A stretch of 64,000 nucleotides of DNA from Aphanothece sp. CMT-3BRIN-NPC111 (GTDB lineage: Bacteria; Cyanobacteriota; Cyanobacteriia; Cyanobacteriales; JAHHGU01), in assembly GCA_019359765.1 (NCBI GenBank), contig JAHHGU010000023.1, forward strand, positions 1 to 64,000, read 5' to 3'. The notes under the pieces are model-generated. The model did no database searches, had not been told where the DNA came from, and was given only the letters and a program-made list of their open reading frames with translations. The first letter of the stretch is position 1. Each line of letters opens with the position of its first letter. A program made the translations under genes and the position numbers. Positions 28,839 to 37,700 of this stretch are shown one piece after another.

Positions 28839-28977
28839 GGCCTTATCCTTCGGGGGTTGTTACTGTTTACCGCAGCCTTAGAGCAAGTTTGAGCGCACTG
28901 ATATAGGTTAACGAATAGTTGTTAACTTAAAACGGTTGGGAGTGGTGTACCTTTTGAGCGTGCCCTGAGTCTCCCCA

Positions 28978-28988
28978 CCGTTAAAGAG
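28978..28988. repeat. Left copy of target-site duplication
   Basis: The 11-base sequence ccgttaaagag lies immediately left of the inverted-repeat element and recurs exactly at 29210-29220 on its other side. Confidence 0.7.
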
Positions 28989-29209
28989 CTTGTCATTACC
29001 CATATTTTTCCCAACGTTACATTTACCCATTTTTCCACATCCCGCCCTTGACTTAAGTTCCACAGCTTACAGCTGAAGTCAGTTAAAACTGACTACACAT
29101 CCCCTAATTTGCAGTCCATTTTAATGGACTTTCGCTATGAGCCTCCGACTTAAGTCGGAGGCGGAATGCAGCGAAGGCAAGGATTTAAGGAGATGTGGGT
29201 AATGACAAG
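28989..29209. mobile_element. 221-bp non-autonomous inverted-repeat element (MITE-like) with target duplication
   Basis: The ends are exact inverted repeats: cttgtcattaccca on the left and tgggtaatgacaag on the right (15 bases if the flanking g/c is counted). Directly outside both ends is the same 11-mer, ccgttaaagag, as expected after transposition. The interior has three short perfect hairpins: agtcagtt/aactgact, agtccatt/aatggact and the 20-base palindrome cctccgactt/aagtcggagg. It has no open frame. It lies in the 842-base gap upstream of the poly-HAMP kinase gene, about 150 bases before its start, so it could affect that promoter. Confidence 0.7.
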
Positions 29210-29220
29210 CCGTTAAAGAG
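29210..29220. repeat. Right copy of target-site duplication
   Basis: An exact copy of ccgttaaagag, directly after the right inverted repeat of the 221-bp element. Confidence 0.7.
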
Positions 29221-29680
29221 GGGGTTGCAACTCCCGGACTCTTACGGGCGGGATATCCAATTTTGACGATTCTCGCCTTTGGGCTACAGCATCCTGGCTT
29301 TTAGATATTTCGGGTTGGGCGATCACTTCCCAGTTACTATTATCAACTGTGTTTTACAAAATTTGTAAAACTTTTGGAGCCACAAGCTGATGTGGTTTGG
29401 CAATCGGCATCGGCGATTATTCAGCATCAAGTATGATCAGCCTTTTTGCCTCTGACAAAATTAGATTGCTATCCAGACAGCATGGTCTAAAAAAGCCCTA
29501 CTTCAACAACTATCTAGAAAATATTGTATATACTTATTTATAAGTTGAATATTATCAGCATTTTTTGAAGCGAATCAGCTAGTCCCTGCAATATTAAGAT
29601 CATGGGGATAAAAGGCGCGATCGCCAATTGTCTGCTTTTAAGCTTTATCACTCTTTCTTTATGTAATATATAAATTGCGA
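29221..29680. other. Remainder of the gap between the inverted-repeat element and the DUF4112 gene
   Basis: Nothing recognisable. It is moderately AT-rich, with one HIP1-like gcgatcgc site near 29618. No open frame of note, no terminator and no RNA gene seen. Confidence 0.4.
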
Positions 29681-30064
29681 TTAGATGCTTACGGGGGCAA
29701 CTTCCTTGAGTTCTGGTTCAACTACCTGAAGATGTTGTTCCAAAAGAGCTAAATTACGGATGTTGGACTTGTAGTAGGCATCAAATAAGTCACCCACTAG
29801 AGGCACTGAACCGACTACTGCTTCTAAACCAATGTTGAAGATCATCCGCGTTAGGACTTCACGCGGTAAGCCGAAGCGTGCAGCGAGAAAAATGATGTAA
29901 GCGGAAAATGCTGTACTTACTACATCCCCAGCACCTGGTATCAGACCAACGATCGGATCTAAGCCAAAGCGAAAGCCTGTTCCTGGAATTCTAAATGCAG
30001 TATCCATCAGGCGGCTGAATTTGCGGATGCGGTTGAGAGTGGCGAGGCGTTCAGCAGTATCCAT
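29681..30064 (-). CDS. DUF4112 family membrane-associated protein
   Basis: A 127-residue protein of a conserved family of unknown function. The hallmark glycine/proline-rich motif is IPGTGFRFGLDPIVGLIPGAGDVVS, and a second copy of the pattern appears as VGSVPLVGDLFDAYYKSN. Between them lies a hydrophobic stretch (TAFSAYIIFLAARF) likely to be membrane-inserted. The start at 30064 fits the family. It is not obviously in an operon. I can assign the family but no function. Confidence 0.85.
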   Translation of the reverse strand: MDTAERLATLNRIRKFSRLMDTAFRIPGTGFRFGLDPIVGLIPGAGDVVSTAFSAYIIFLAARFGLPREVLTRMIFNIGLEAVVGSVPLVGDLFDAYYKSNIRNLALLEQHLQVVEPELKEVAPVSI

Positions 30065-30218
30065 GATTAACTATATCTATCCTTATTATCCTGTCATGAG
30101 TAACAAGGCTGAGTCTTGTACCCAAAGAAGGAAGTAAGGATATATGCCCAGGTAGGTTCAACCATGCAGGGCGTAGAAAATAGTAGTAATTGATTCAGTG
30201 CAGCTTAGATATCTTGCC

Positions 30219-30431
30219 ATGTCTACCTCTCCTCTCCGTAAGCAGCAGTTCTCAGTCTCTCTCAATGCCGACCTCGTAGATCAAGTTGATCAGTTGACAA
30301 GCGATCGCGATCAGGCCATAGAAGAAGGTTTGCAATTGTGGTGCGCCCAGCAAGCTGAAAAAGAGTTGCAGAAATATGCTCAAGCTCGCAAACAAAGGCA
30401 TGATCGAGACGAAACAGGGTGGCTAGTATAG
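30219..30431 (+). CDS. Small ribbon-helix-helix/antitoxin-like protein
   Basis: From ATG 30219 the protein has 70 residues. RKQQFSVSLNADLVDQVDQLTSDRDQAIEEGLQLWCAQQ matches the strand-helix-helix arrangement of CopG/VapB-like DNA-binding proteins. An upstream in-frame start at 30198 is less likely. No toxin partner follows: the next 40 bases are a ctgctccc microsatellite and then ccmK3. It could be an orphan antitoxin or a small regulator. Confidence 0.6.
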   Translation: MSTSPLRKQQFSVSLNADLVDQVDQLTSDRDQAIEEGLQLWCAQQAEKELQKYAQARKQRHDRDETGWLV

Positions 30432-30471
30432 CTGCTCCCCTGCTCCCCCTGCTCCCCTGCTCCCCCTGCCG
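30432..30471. repeat. ctgctcccc microsatellite
   Basis: A tandem tract of ctgctccc(c)-type units directly after the small RHH gene. It is the reverse complement of the gagcagggg tract inside the 1847-aa kinase gene at 39871-39921. Confidence 0.75.
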
Positions 30472-30582
30472 CCTCGTATTCTTTTGCTGGTAAGGAATTA
30501 ATTTTCTAAATGGATGTCAAAATTGGCTGCACTTAACTCGTACAATTGATTGGACGCATTCCAATGATTTAGGAGATCCCCA

Positions 30583-30888
30583 ATGCCAGCTGCGGTGGGA
30601 GTTATTGAAACACTAGGTTTTCCAGCAGTACTAGCCGCAGCAGATGCGATGGTCAAAGCAGGCCGAGTCACGCTCGTCTACTACGATCTGGCTGAGAGTG
30701 GTCAGTTTGTCGTTGCTATCAGGGGAAGCGTTTCTGAGGTGAGGCCGGCTGTAGAGGCGGGAATTGAAGCGGCCCAGAAAGCTTTCGGCGGTGAAGTCAT
30801 CACTCACTACATCGTTCCCAATCCCCCAGAAAACGTCGAATCTGTTCTGCCGATCGCCTATACTGAAGCCGTTGAACGGTTCCGATAA
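30583..30888 (+). CDS. ccmK3: Carboxysome shell protein CcmK3
   Basis: A bacterial-microcompartment shell hexamer-type protein of the beta-carboxysome, 101 residues. The BMC fold is shown by [33 protein letters not shown] and the C-terminal [16 protein letters not shown]. The YYDLAESGQFVVAIRGSVSEV segment is characteristic of CcmK3 rather than CcmK1, K2 or K4 (which have GYEKIGSGR or GYIRAGSAR). CcmK3 is known to assemble with CcmK4 into mixed hexamers. aggag at 30571-30575 is a clear ribosome binding site. ccmK4 follows, but 501 bases away instead of directly adjacent. Confidence 0.93.
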   Translation: MPAAVGVIETLGFPAVLAAADAMVKAGRVTLVYYDLAESGQFVVAIRGSVSEVRPAVEAGIEAAQKAFGGEVITHYIVPNPPENVESVLPIAYTEAVERFR

Positions 30889-31389
30889 TTTGGGCGAAAT
30901 CCTAGAAACTGAATAGCCAAGCTTAAAATTACTTCTAGTTTTGCAGGCATTGGGGGCTAAAATTCCTAAAATTCATCGAAATAATTGGGTCTGAAACCCC
31001 GTCATAAAGGACGGCTTTGACTGATACAATTAAGGTAGCCACAATGACCTTAATTGGTGGGTGAAACTCCCAGTGGCGGGACATTCTAGTTAAAAGGCTT
31101 TTAACCGAAATGGTTAAATCGGTGCATTGCACTTTAGTTCTAGCCCCCACGAGTACAGACAATTGAGTGAGTGAAGCCTTCTTATTTACAAGTAGACTCA
31201 ATGCTGGCAACAGCGGAGAGAGTAGGCGCAATTGGCACCGCGCATCGCACAGCACTGAGACTCGAGTAGCTGGGGTCTGGGAAGTTGTGGTTCGAGCAAT
31301 GTCCAACGGTGGATATCTCCTTTTAAAGAATCCTCGTCGTTTCAGCGCGAGGAGTGTCAAACGCGATTTATTACGTTAGGAGATCAACA
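30889..31389. other. Unusually long ccmK3-ccmK4 spacer containing an IS200/IS605-like remnant
   Basis: This 501-base spacer has no real gene. It holds the structured element described at 30985-31360. The ccmK4 ribosome binding site aggag (31378-31382) follows 18 bases after the right end of the element. Confidence 0.5.
30985..31360 (+). mobile_element. Probable tnpB-less IS200/IS605 remnant with omega-RNA-like right end
   Basis: The left part has ccgtc-ataaag-gacgg (30999-31014) after gaaacc, like left-end hairpins of IS200/IS605 elements. It is followed by gggtgaaactccc and two perfect hairpins, gttaaaag/cttttaac and ttaacc/ggttaa. The right end is aaagaatcctcg-hairpin-cgaggagtgtcaa (31325-31360), very close to the conserved 3' end of cyanobacterial TnpB-type elements, where omega-RNA scaffolds end in gaatcccc...ggggagtgtcaa. 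No TnpA or TnpB frame survives between them. Boundaries are approximate on the left. Confidence 0.5.
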
Positions 31390-31743
31390 ATGTCACAACA
31401 AGCAGTCGGTGCACTTGAAACAAAAGGTTTTCCAGGGGTTCTAGCAGCAGCCGACGCTATGGTTAAAGCAGGCCGAGTTACCCTAGTCGGTTATATCAGA
31501 GCTGGAAGTGCCCGCTTTACAATCATGATTCGCGGAGATGTCTCTGAGGTAAAAACATCGATGGATGCTGGAATTGCAGCAGTAGAAAATGTTTATGGCG
31601 CAACATTGGAAACTTGGGTGATTATTCCTCGCCCTCATGAAAATGTCGAATCGGTTCTCCCCATAGCCTATACGGCAGCCGTCGAAGAGTTCCGCGAATC
31701 AGTAGAAGGGCTTAGGCTTCCGCCGGGACGCCCCAACAATTAG
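31390..31743 (+). CDS. ccmK4: Carboxysome shell protein CcmK4
   Basis: A BMC-domain shell protein of 117 residues from ATG 31390, with aggag eight bases upstream. [51 protein letters not shown] and [17 protein letters not shown] are typical of CcmK4. A frame reaching up to 31354 adds twelve residues from the IS remnant and is not the native start. It pairs functionally with ccmK3. The separation by an inserted remnant may have uncoupled their stoichiometry. Confidence 0.93.
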   Translation: MSQQAVGALETKGFPGVLAAADAMVKAGRVTLVGYIRAGSARFTIMIRGDVSEVKTSMDAGIAAVENVYGATLETWVIIPRPHENVESVLPIAYTAAVEEFRESVEGLRLPPGRPNN

Positions 31744-31751
31744 CCGCGCCG

Positions 31752-34115
31752 TTAGAGGTTTGGCTGCTTAGTTCCTGCAATTGGCAACAACAAGTTTTTC
31801 TGAATCTCCTCACGTATAGCGGCAGTTATCTGACAATTGCTATTTAAACAATCCAGCAAAAATTGATTAGCTTCATAATACTGCCGCAGGGTTTCCTGTT
31901 GGCGATCGCTAAACTGCCAAGAATGCGCGATGCGGCGATACTGAATCATGACAGTTCTTAACTCTTCTGCCCAAGCTTGACCGTTATCAACCCACCATGC
32001 TTTCAGTTTTTTGCTACCTTCTTCGGGGTTGGGGAGTTGCGTTTTCAGGTGTTGCAGCAGTTCGCTTAGCGATCGCTCCTTGCCTTGATGTTCTAACTGA
32101 AGATCATGAGTAAAACCCGACTGCATCGGCAGGGCAAAGCTAACAGCAAGAACACGGTCTAGTGTGGGATTTTCATGCAGAGTGAGGCTCAAGGTTAAAA
32201 CTCGCTCTAGCGCCAGATCGAGATTTAGCTCTGCTGCCAGATTACCAGCCAGGGACAGATCTAGGGCAAGAGCCAAGTTAAGGTCACGCGCTAGGTTAAA
32301 GTCACGCGCCAGCGCCAGCGTTAGGTAAAAAGCGCGAGTAGCTGCGGGTTTATAGGGAACATCGACAGCAGCAGACTTCTCAGCAAGCCAGATGAGGAAT
32401 TCCTGCAATTTCTTATCCCTAGCCATCATCTGATCAACTTGCTGCTTCATGAACTGTAACATTTCATCAGCATTTTCTAACAAGCCAGCCGTGAGTAAAA
32501 AGACTTCCCGCCAGCGAGGTTCATTTATATGAGTGACCAAATTTTTCAGCTTTTTGCTTAAAATTATGGGATCAAAGTTAGCAACAATGCTTCTAGCGGT
32601 TAAATATTCTTGAAAGGTTAAATGAGAGAAAGAGTAAATTCCCCGCGCCCGTTCTACCAAAAGTCCATGTTGAACTTCAATCGATTTCAGCAATGCCTCA
32701 CTAGCAAGTTGCAGGGCATCTGTATCTGAGCTACTACCAGGTAAGGTATGTAGATAGTTTGTGATATATTGCTGGAGTGTGCTTTGCTCAAAAAAGTAAT
32801 GACCCTGCTCAAACGTAATAGCTGCTATCATACTCAGTAATTTGAGCTTTTGAAGTAAAGACAAATTGCGATAAAGGTCATCTCTTTGAATGCCTCTGGC
32901 TTCATCCCAGCGAGTTAGCAGAATGTCTAATCCTTGTTTATATAGCTCTGAACGTTTAGCGGGAAAATCTGCTTTTGCTTGAAAGACAGAACAAGTTAAA
33001 TTAAGCAGAAGCGGCGTCACAGATAGTTCTCTGACTTGCTGGTTTTCTGCCAATTTTAGCTTCTCAATAAACTGCTCTGCCTTGGCTAAACCAGAATTAA
33101 AATCTTTGCCAACTGCTACAAACCACTTTTTAGCAAAAGCTTCAATTTGTGCAAAGTCAAAATCAGCAATCTCTATATCTGTAAATTCTTCAAGCTGATA
33201 TTGCTTAGCAGCAATACGGCAGGTGATAATAAACCTGTTTTTGTAATAATTCTCAGACAAATGGCGAATTTGTTTCAAAATTTGATGTCTGTCATCACCT
33301 GGCACTTCATCCAAGCCATCTAGCAGAATCAAAGCGCTGCCACGTTGAAGTAAAGTTTCAACTTGCTTTTCTGAGATATTGCTACTACCCAGTTGATGAC
33401 GAATATAATTCAAGAGGGGTGTAGGGTTATCTGGCTCTACATCTACAGTTAAACTTTTTAACCTAATAAAAATTGGTATGCGCTCTGGTTGCAACTTGCC
33501 TTGATTACATTGAATAGCTATCTTTTGCAAGAAAGTGGTCTTTCCTGAGCCGGGCTTACCGAGTACCATTAGCTTGGGGTAAGTAGCAACTGCCTTCAAG
33601 CCTGGAACTCGTTCTTGTGCGACTTTGCCTAATCCAAATCGATCAAACTTTTCTTGATTAAAATCTTGTAAATTAGAAACATCTAACCATTGCTGGCTGG
33701 AGGGTGTTTCTAAAATATTAACACTAACATAAATATTGTTTAAATCAATTGGTTGGGCAACATCTAACAACCGCATGGTGCCACACTGAGATTGAATTCT
33801 ATCGTAAAAATGCGATCGCACCTTCTGCACCAAGGGATTAATATCCGGGCGATGGTCTTGTTTCTGCTCCTTTACCTCTGCTTGCTCCTCCAAGGGAATA
33901 TCAGCGATTTCTTGCCAATCCAAATTAAGGTTAAAGCAAATATCAATAAAAATATGACGCTCAACCGGGCTACCTTTAAAAAATTTCCAAATCGACTGAC
34001 GAGTTTGTAGCCCCACCTCAGCCGCTAGGTAATCTTGCGTCCATCCGATTTGTTTAAAAGCTTTCTTAGCTTTCTCAATACCCGTTGCAGATGCCTTAAG
34101 CGATCTCTTTGCCAT
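31752..34115 (-). CDS. NACHT-domain NTPase with N-terminal HTH (NLR-like, possible antiphage protein)
   Basis: A 787-residue STAND NTPase. Residues 1-75 look like a helix-turn-helix region (WTQDYLAAEVGLQTRQSIWKFFKG). The NACHT domain has Walker A VLGKPGSGKTTFLQ (Gly186 begins the loop) and Walker B ILLDGLDEVPGDD (Asp266), then the helical FSHLTFQEYLTARSI block near residue 505. The C-terminal part has leucine-rich units such as DFNLARDLNLALALDLSLAG and an all-helical tail. This layout is common in cyanobacteria, and related bacterial NACHT proteins (bNACHT) defend against phage. It is convergent with ccmK4, 8 bases between stops. No effector domain is evident. Confidence 0.88.
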   Translation of the reverse strand: MAKRSLKASATGIEKAKKAFKQIGWTQDYLAAEVGLQTRQSIWKFFKGSPVERHIFIDICFNLNLDWQEIADIPLEEQAEVKEQKQDHRPDINPLVQKVRSHFYDRIQSQCGTMRLLDVAQPIDLNNIYVSVNILETPSSQQWLDVSNLQDFNQEKFDRFGLGKVAQERVPGLKAVATYPKLMVLGKPGSGKTTFLQKIAIQCNQGKLQPERIPIFIRLKSLTVDVEPDNPTPLLNYIRHQLGSSNISEKQVETLLQRGSALILLDGLDEVPGDDRHQILKQIRHLSENYYKNRFIITCRIAAKQYQLEEFTDIEIADFDFAQIEAFAKKWFVAVGKDFNSGLAKAEQFIEKLKLAENQQVRELSVTPLLLNLTCSVFQAKADFPAKRSELYKQGLDILLTRWDEARGIQRDDLYRNLSLLQKLKLLSMIAAITFEQGHYFFEQSTLQQYITNYLHTLPGSSSDTDALQLASEALLKSIEVQHGLLVERARGIYSFSHLTFQEYLTARSIVANFDPIILSKKLKNLVTHINEPRWREVFLLTAGLLENADEMLQFMKQQVDQMMARDKKLQEFLIWLAEKSAAVDVPYKPAATRAFYLTLALARDFNLARDLNLALALDLSLAGNLAAELNLDLALERVLTLSLTLHENPTLDRVLAVSFALPMQSGFTHDLQLEHQGKERSLSELLQHLKTQLPNPEEGSKKLKAWWVDNGQAWAEELRTVMIQYRRIAHSWQFSDRQQETLRQYYEANQFLLDCLNSNCQITAAIREEIQKNLLLPIAGTKQPNL

Positions 34116-34757
34116 ATTTAATAATTAAAATAGTTATTGCTGCTAGAAAAATATTATTTTTTTTGTAAAATCATTCTGTTTTAATATGCCCCGATAGAAC
34201 CGCTTCATCAACTCCCCACGGAAAACGTCTCTAAAAATTTTTGACAGAAATCCTACTAATGTACTTGGAATTTATTAATTTATTAGGTAGGAATACTTAA
34301 TAGAATCCTGGAATCATAATCATTCTCGTGGAGTTCGTTCATTCCTAAACTTTCGTTCACAAAGTTTTTCCCTATTACCAATAATTACAAGCTAGAGAAA
34401 ATTTGAAAACTTTAAGCTATGAGGATATATGTACTGAAGAGCCACAGGTTTTAAAAATGTATATGGTACTCCACTATCATGCCCATTTTAGTCAGCAGAA
34501 CTATCAGCAACTATAGAAATTACACAGCCTAACGGCTAAAGTAGCGGTTACACAGATAAAGACCGCATACACGGTCTAAAATACAAAAATTTATTTGAGC
34601 CTACATAGGCAAGCTTGGTTCGTGTAGCTCTAGGCTTTTGTTTGTGAGAATATTGCTGTAATAAAATATAACCAAAAAGCAATTGATTCCATCCTAAAAA
34701 AGCGGGCTAACTTGGCAAGATTTTGAAAATGTTTACAGCCTTGTAGAGGAGTTTTTT
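34116..34757. other. 642-base intergenic region upstream of the PAS/GAF kinase
   Basis: AT-rich, with no gene. At about 34600-34645 lies a degraded copy of the cggttcgtgtagcc-type palindromic repeat also found upstream of rplU. A gaggag-like ribosome binding site precedes the kinase ATG. No promoter was assigned. Confidence 0.45.
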
Positions 34758-37700
34758 ATGGTAGATACAACAGATGACCTGATCGGAAGTATTCGAGCGA
34801 CATGGGAAAAGATGCAGGAGGCTCCCGGTTCTATTGTAGAGGCGATCGCCTTTACGGACTTTAATGGCTGCATTCATTGGTCTAACGCCACTTTTGACCG
34901 TTTAGTGGGGCGAGGACATTTCCAGGTTCTGGGGTCAAGGCTTATTGACATGCTGCCACTAGAGCAACAAGGTAAGAACCTCCCTGTAGAAGCACACCCA
35001 GTTAATATAGCACTGCAAGGTAACATCAACACCCCTATAGTTTATGAATTTCGACAGGCTGATAGAAGATTAGTGCTGGAGATCTCTTGGACAAGCATTC
35101 AACTACAGGAACAGGGAACAAACGCTATTCTCACCATCCGAGACATCACGCTTTGCAAGCAAGCAGAAGCATCTTTATCAAAGCTGATTGACGAGCTAGA
35201 GATTCAAGTCAAGAATAATACAGCTGAGTTAGAAGAAGCAATCGAGCAGCTGCAAACCGAGATTGCTCTTCGTCAACAGGCAGAGTTAGCACTGCGAGAA
35301 AGTGAAGCGCGTTATCGCACTATCTCAGAACTAACTTCTGACTACGTTTATTCCGCAAGCATTGAACCCCATAGCCAAGTAGTGACCGAATGGGTGACTG
35401 ACTCGTTCCAACGCATCACGGGCTACAACATAGATGAAGTGAACGCTCGAGGCGGCTGGGTATCACTTATCCACCCAGAGGATTTGCCAATTGCTGAAAA
35501 ATTTGCTCAAGCTATTTTGGCCAATCAGGCAGTTGTCGAGGAATACCGAATTTTTACTAAGCAGGGTGAGATATCTTGGCTGCGCGATTATGCTCAACCA
35601 CAGTGGGATGCACAGCAGCAGCGAGTTGTTCGAGTTGTGGGCGCAGTACGAGCGATTACTTACCGCAAGCAAAAAGAGGCAGCGCTGCGGGAGAGCGAAG
35701 AGAGGTTAAGGACGCAATACAAAAATATTCCTGTGCCCACCTATACCTGGCAGAGCGTTGGAGAAGATTTTGTATTAATTAACTACAACGATGCTGCTGA
35801 AATTATTACTCAGGGGCATATCGCTAATTGGGTGGGAATAACAGCCAGCAATTTTTACCGAGAACAACCAGAAATAGTAAATGACCTATCTCAATGTTTT
35901 CTTGAAAAGGCTACCATCAAACGCGAGATGCTATATCGGTTTCAAACTACTGACGCTCGCAAGTATTTAGCAACCACCTATGTTTTTGTAGAACCAGATT
36001 TAATTATGGTTCACACAGAAGATATTACAGATCGCCAGCGTGCTCAAGAGGAACTAGAGCGATCGCGATCGCTATTGCAAGCAACTATTGAATCCAGCGC
36101 TGACGGGATTATGGCAATCGATAGGGAGCGCAATATCACCTGTTTTAATCGAAAGTTTATAGAAATGTGGTCTATGCCCGATGCGATTATCGCCACACCG
36201 GATTATAAGGAGCGCTGGGGATTTATCATGAATCAGATAAAAAATCCCGACGCCTTTCTCAAGCAGATCAACAAGTTAGACCGCCAACCTGATGCTGAGA
36301 GTTACGACATTTTGGAATTAAAGGATGGTCGAATTTTTGAGCGCTATAGTCAGCCTCAGCGGATGGGAGAAGCTATTATTGGCAGAGTTTTGTGCATTCG
36401 AGATATCACCGAACGTCGGCGGATGGAAGCGGAACTAGAGCGATCGCTCTCACTGCTGCAAGCAACCCTCGAATCTACTGCTGACGGGATTGTTGCGCTT
36501 GACAATGACTGCCAAATTACCTGCTTCAATCAAAAGTTTAAGGAAATGTGGTCTTTGCCTGATGAACTGATTACAACATCAGATTATCAACCGCGTGTTG
36601 AATTTATGATGGAGAAGCTAAAAGATCCCGAATACTTTTTACGAAAATGTCAACAAATACATAACTCTACGGATGCATCAAGTTTAGAAATTTTAGACAT
36701 ACTGGAATTAAAGGATGGTCGAATCTTAGAACACAACAAACAACCGCAATGGCTGGGAGAAACCATTGTTGGCACGGTATCTAGTTATCGTGACATCACC
36801 AAGAGTAAACAGGTAGAGGAGCAACTTCAAGCAGCAAAGGATCAACTCCAAGCTGTTTTGGATGCAGTACCTGGGGGTGTAACCTGGATTGATGCTGATT
36901 TGAAATATCTAGGCGTAAATCGCTCTTTAGCTAGTGCCGTTGGCTTGTCCCCAAACGAGTTTGTCGGCAAGAAAATTGACTTTATCAAGCCTCTTCCTGA
37001 AATCACTAACTTTTTGCAGAATTTCTTTGCCCTACCAGCTAAGAATGAAACCTCTCTAGAAATTGACTTTGATGTTGAGAATTCACTGTTAAGTTATCTA
37101 GTTGTTGGTCACAAATACATTCAAGGTCAAGCTGCTGTATTTGTTGGTATTGACATTAGCAAACGCAAGCAGGCAGAGCAACTGTTGCAGCAGCAAGCGG
37201 CATTTATGAAAGCATCAATGGATGGAATCGCTATTCTAAACCAGGATGGAGAATATATCTATCTAAACGATGCTCACCTTAAACTTTACGGATATGACAG
37301 CCCTGAGGAAATTATCGGGAAGAACTGGAAAATTTTTTACCCGTCAGAAGAACTCAGAAGATTTAAACAGCAAATTCTACCTGCCTTTTGGAAAAAAGGT
37401 CAATGGCAAGGAGAAGTGATTGGCACAAGGCAAGATGGGACTACCTTTCCCCAAGAGATTTCTCTGACTCGAATTGAGGGAGGCGGACTTGTTTGTGTCA
37501 TTCGCGACATCACGAGGCGAAAGCAGACAGAAAATGCGCTGCGAGAAAGTGAAGCTTCGCTAAGGGCGCTGTATGAAGTAACTGCTGCTAAAGAACTTAA
37601 TTTTGAACAGCGCCTTCAGCAAATGCTAACAATTGGTTGCCAGTGGTTTGATCTTGAAACTGGGTTATTAACTCGGCTCAAAGACAATGACTTGGAAGTG

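Noticed and set aside
30985..31360. Group II intron fragment
   Set aside because: No GTGCG-like 5' end and no domain V hairpin; the IS605-type ends explain the sequence better.
31167..31379. 70-codon frame in the ccmK3-ccmK4 spacer
   Set aside because: Overlaps the structured right end of the IS605-like remnant and has no TnpB motifs such as the zinc finger cysteines.
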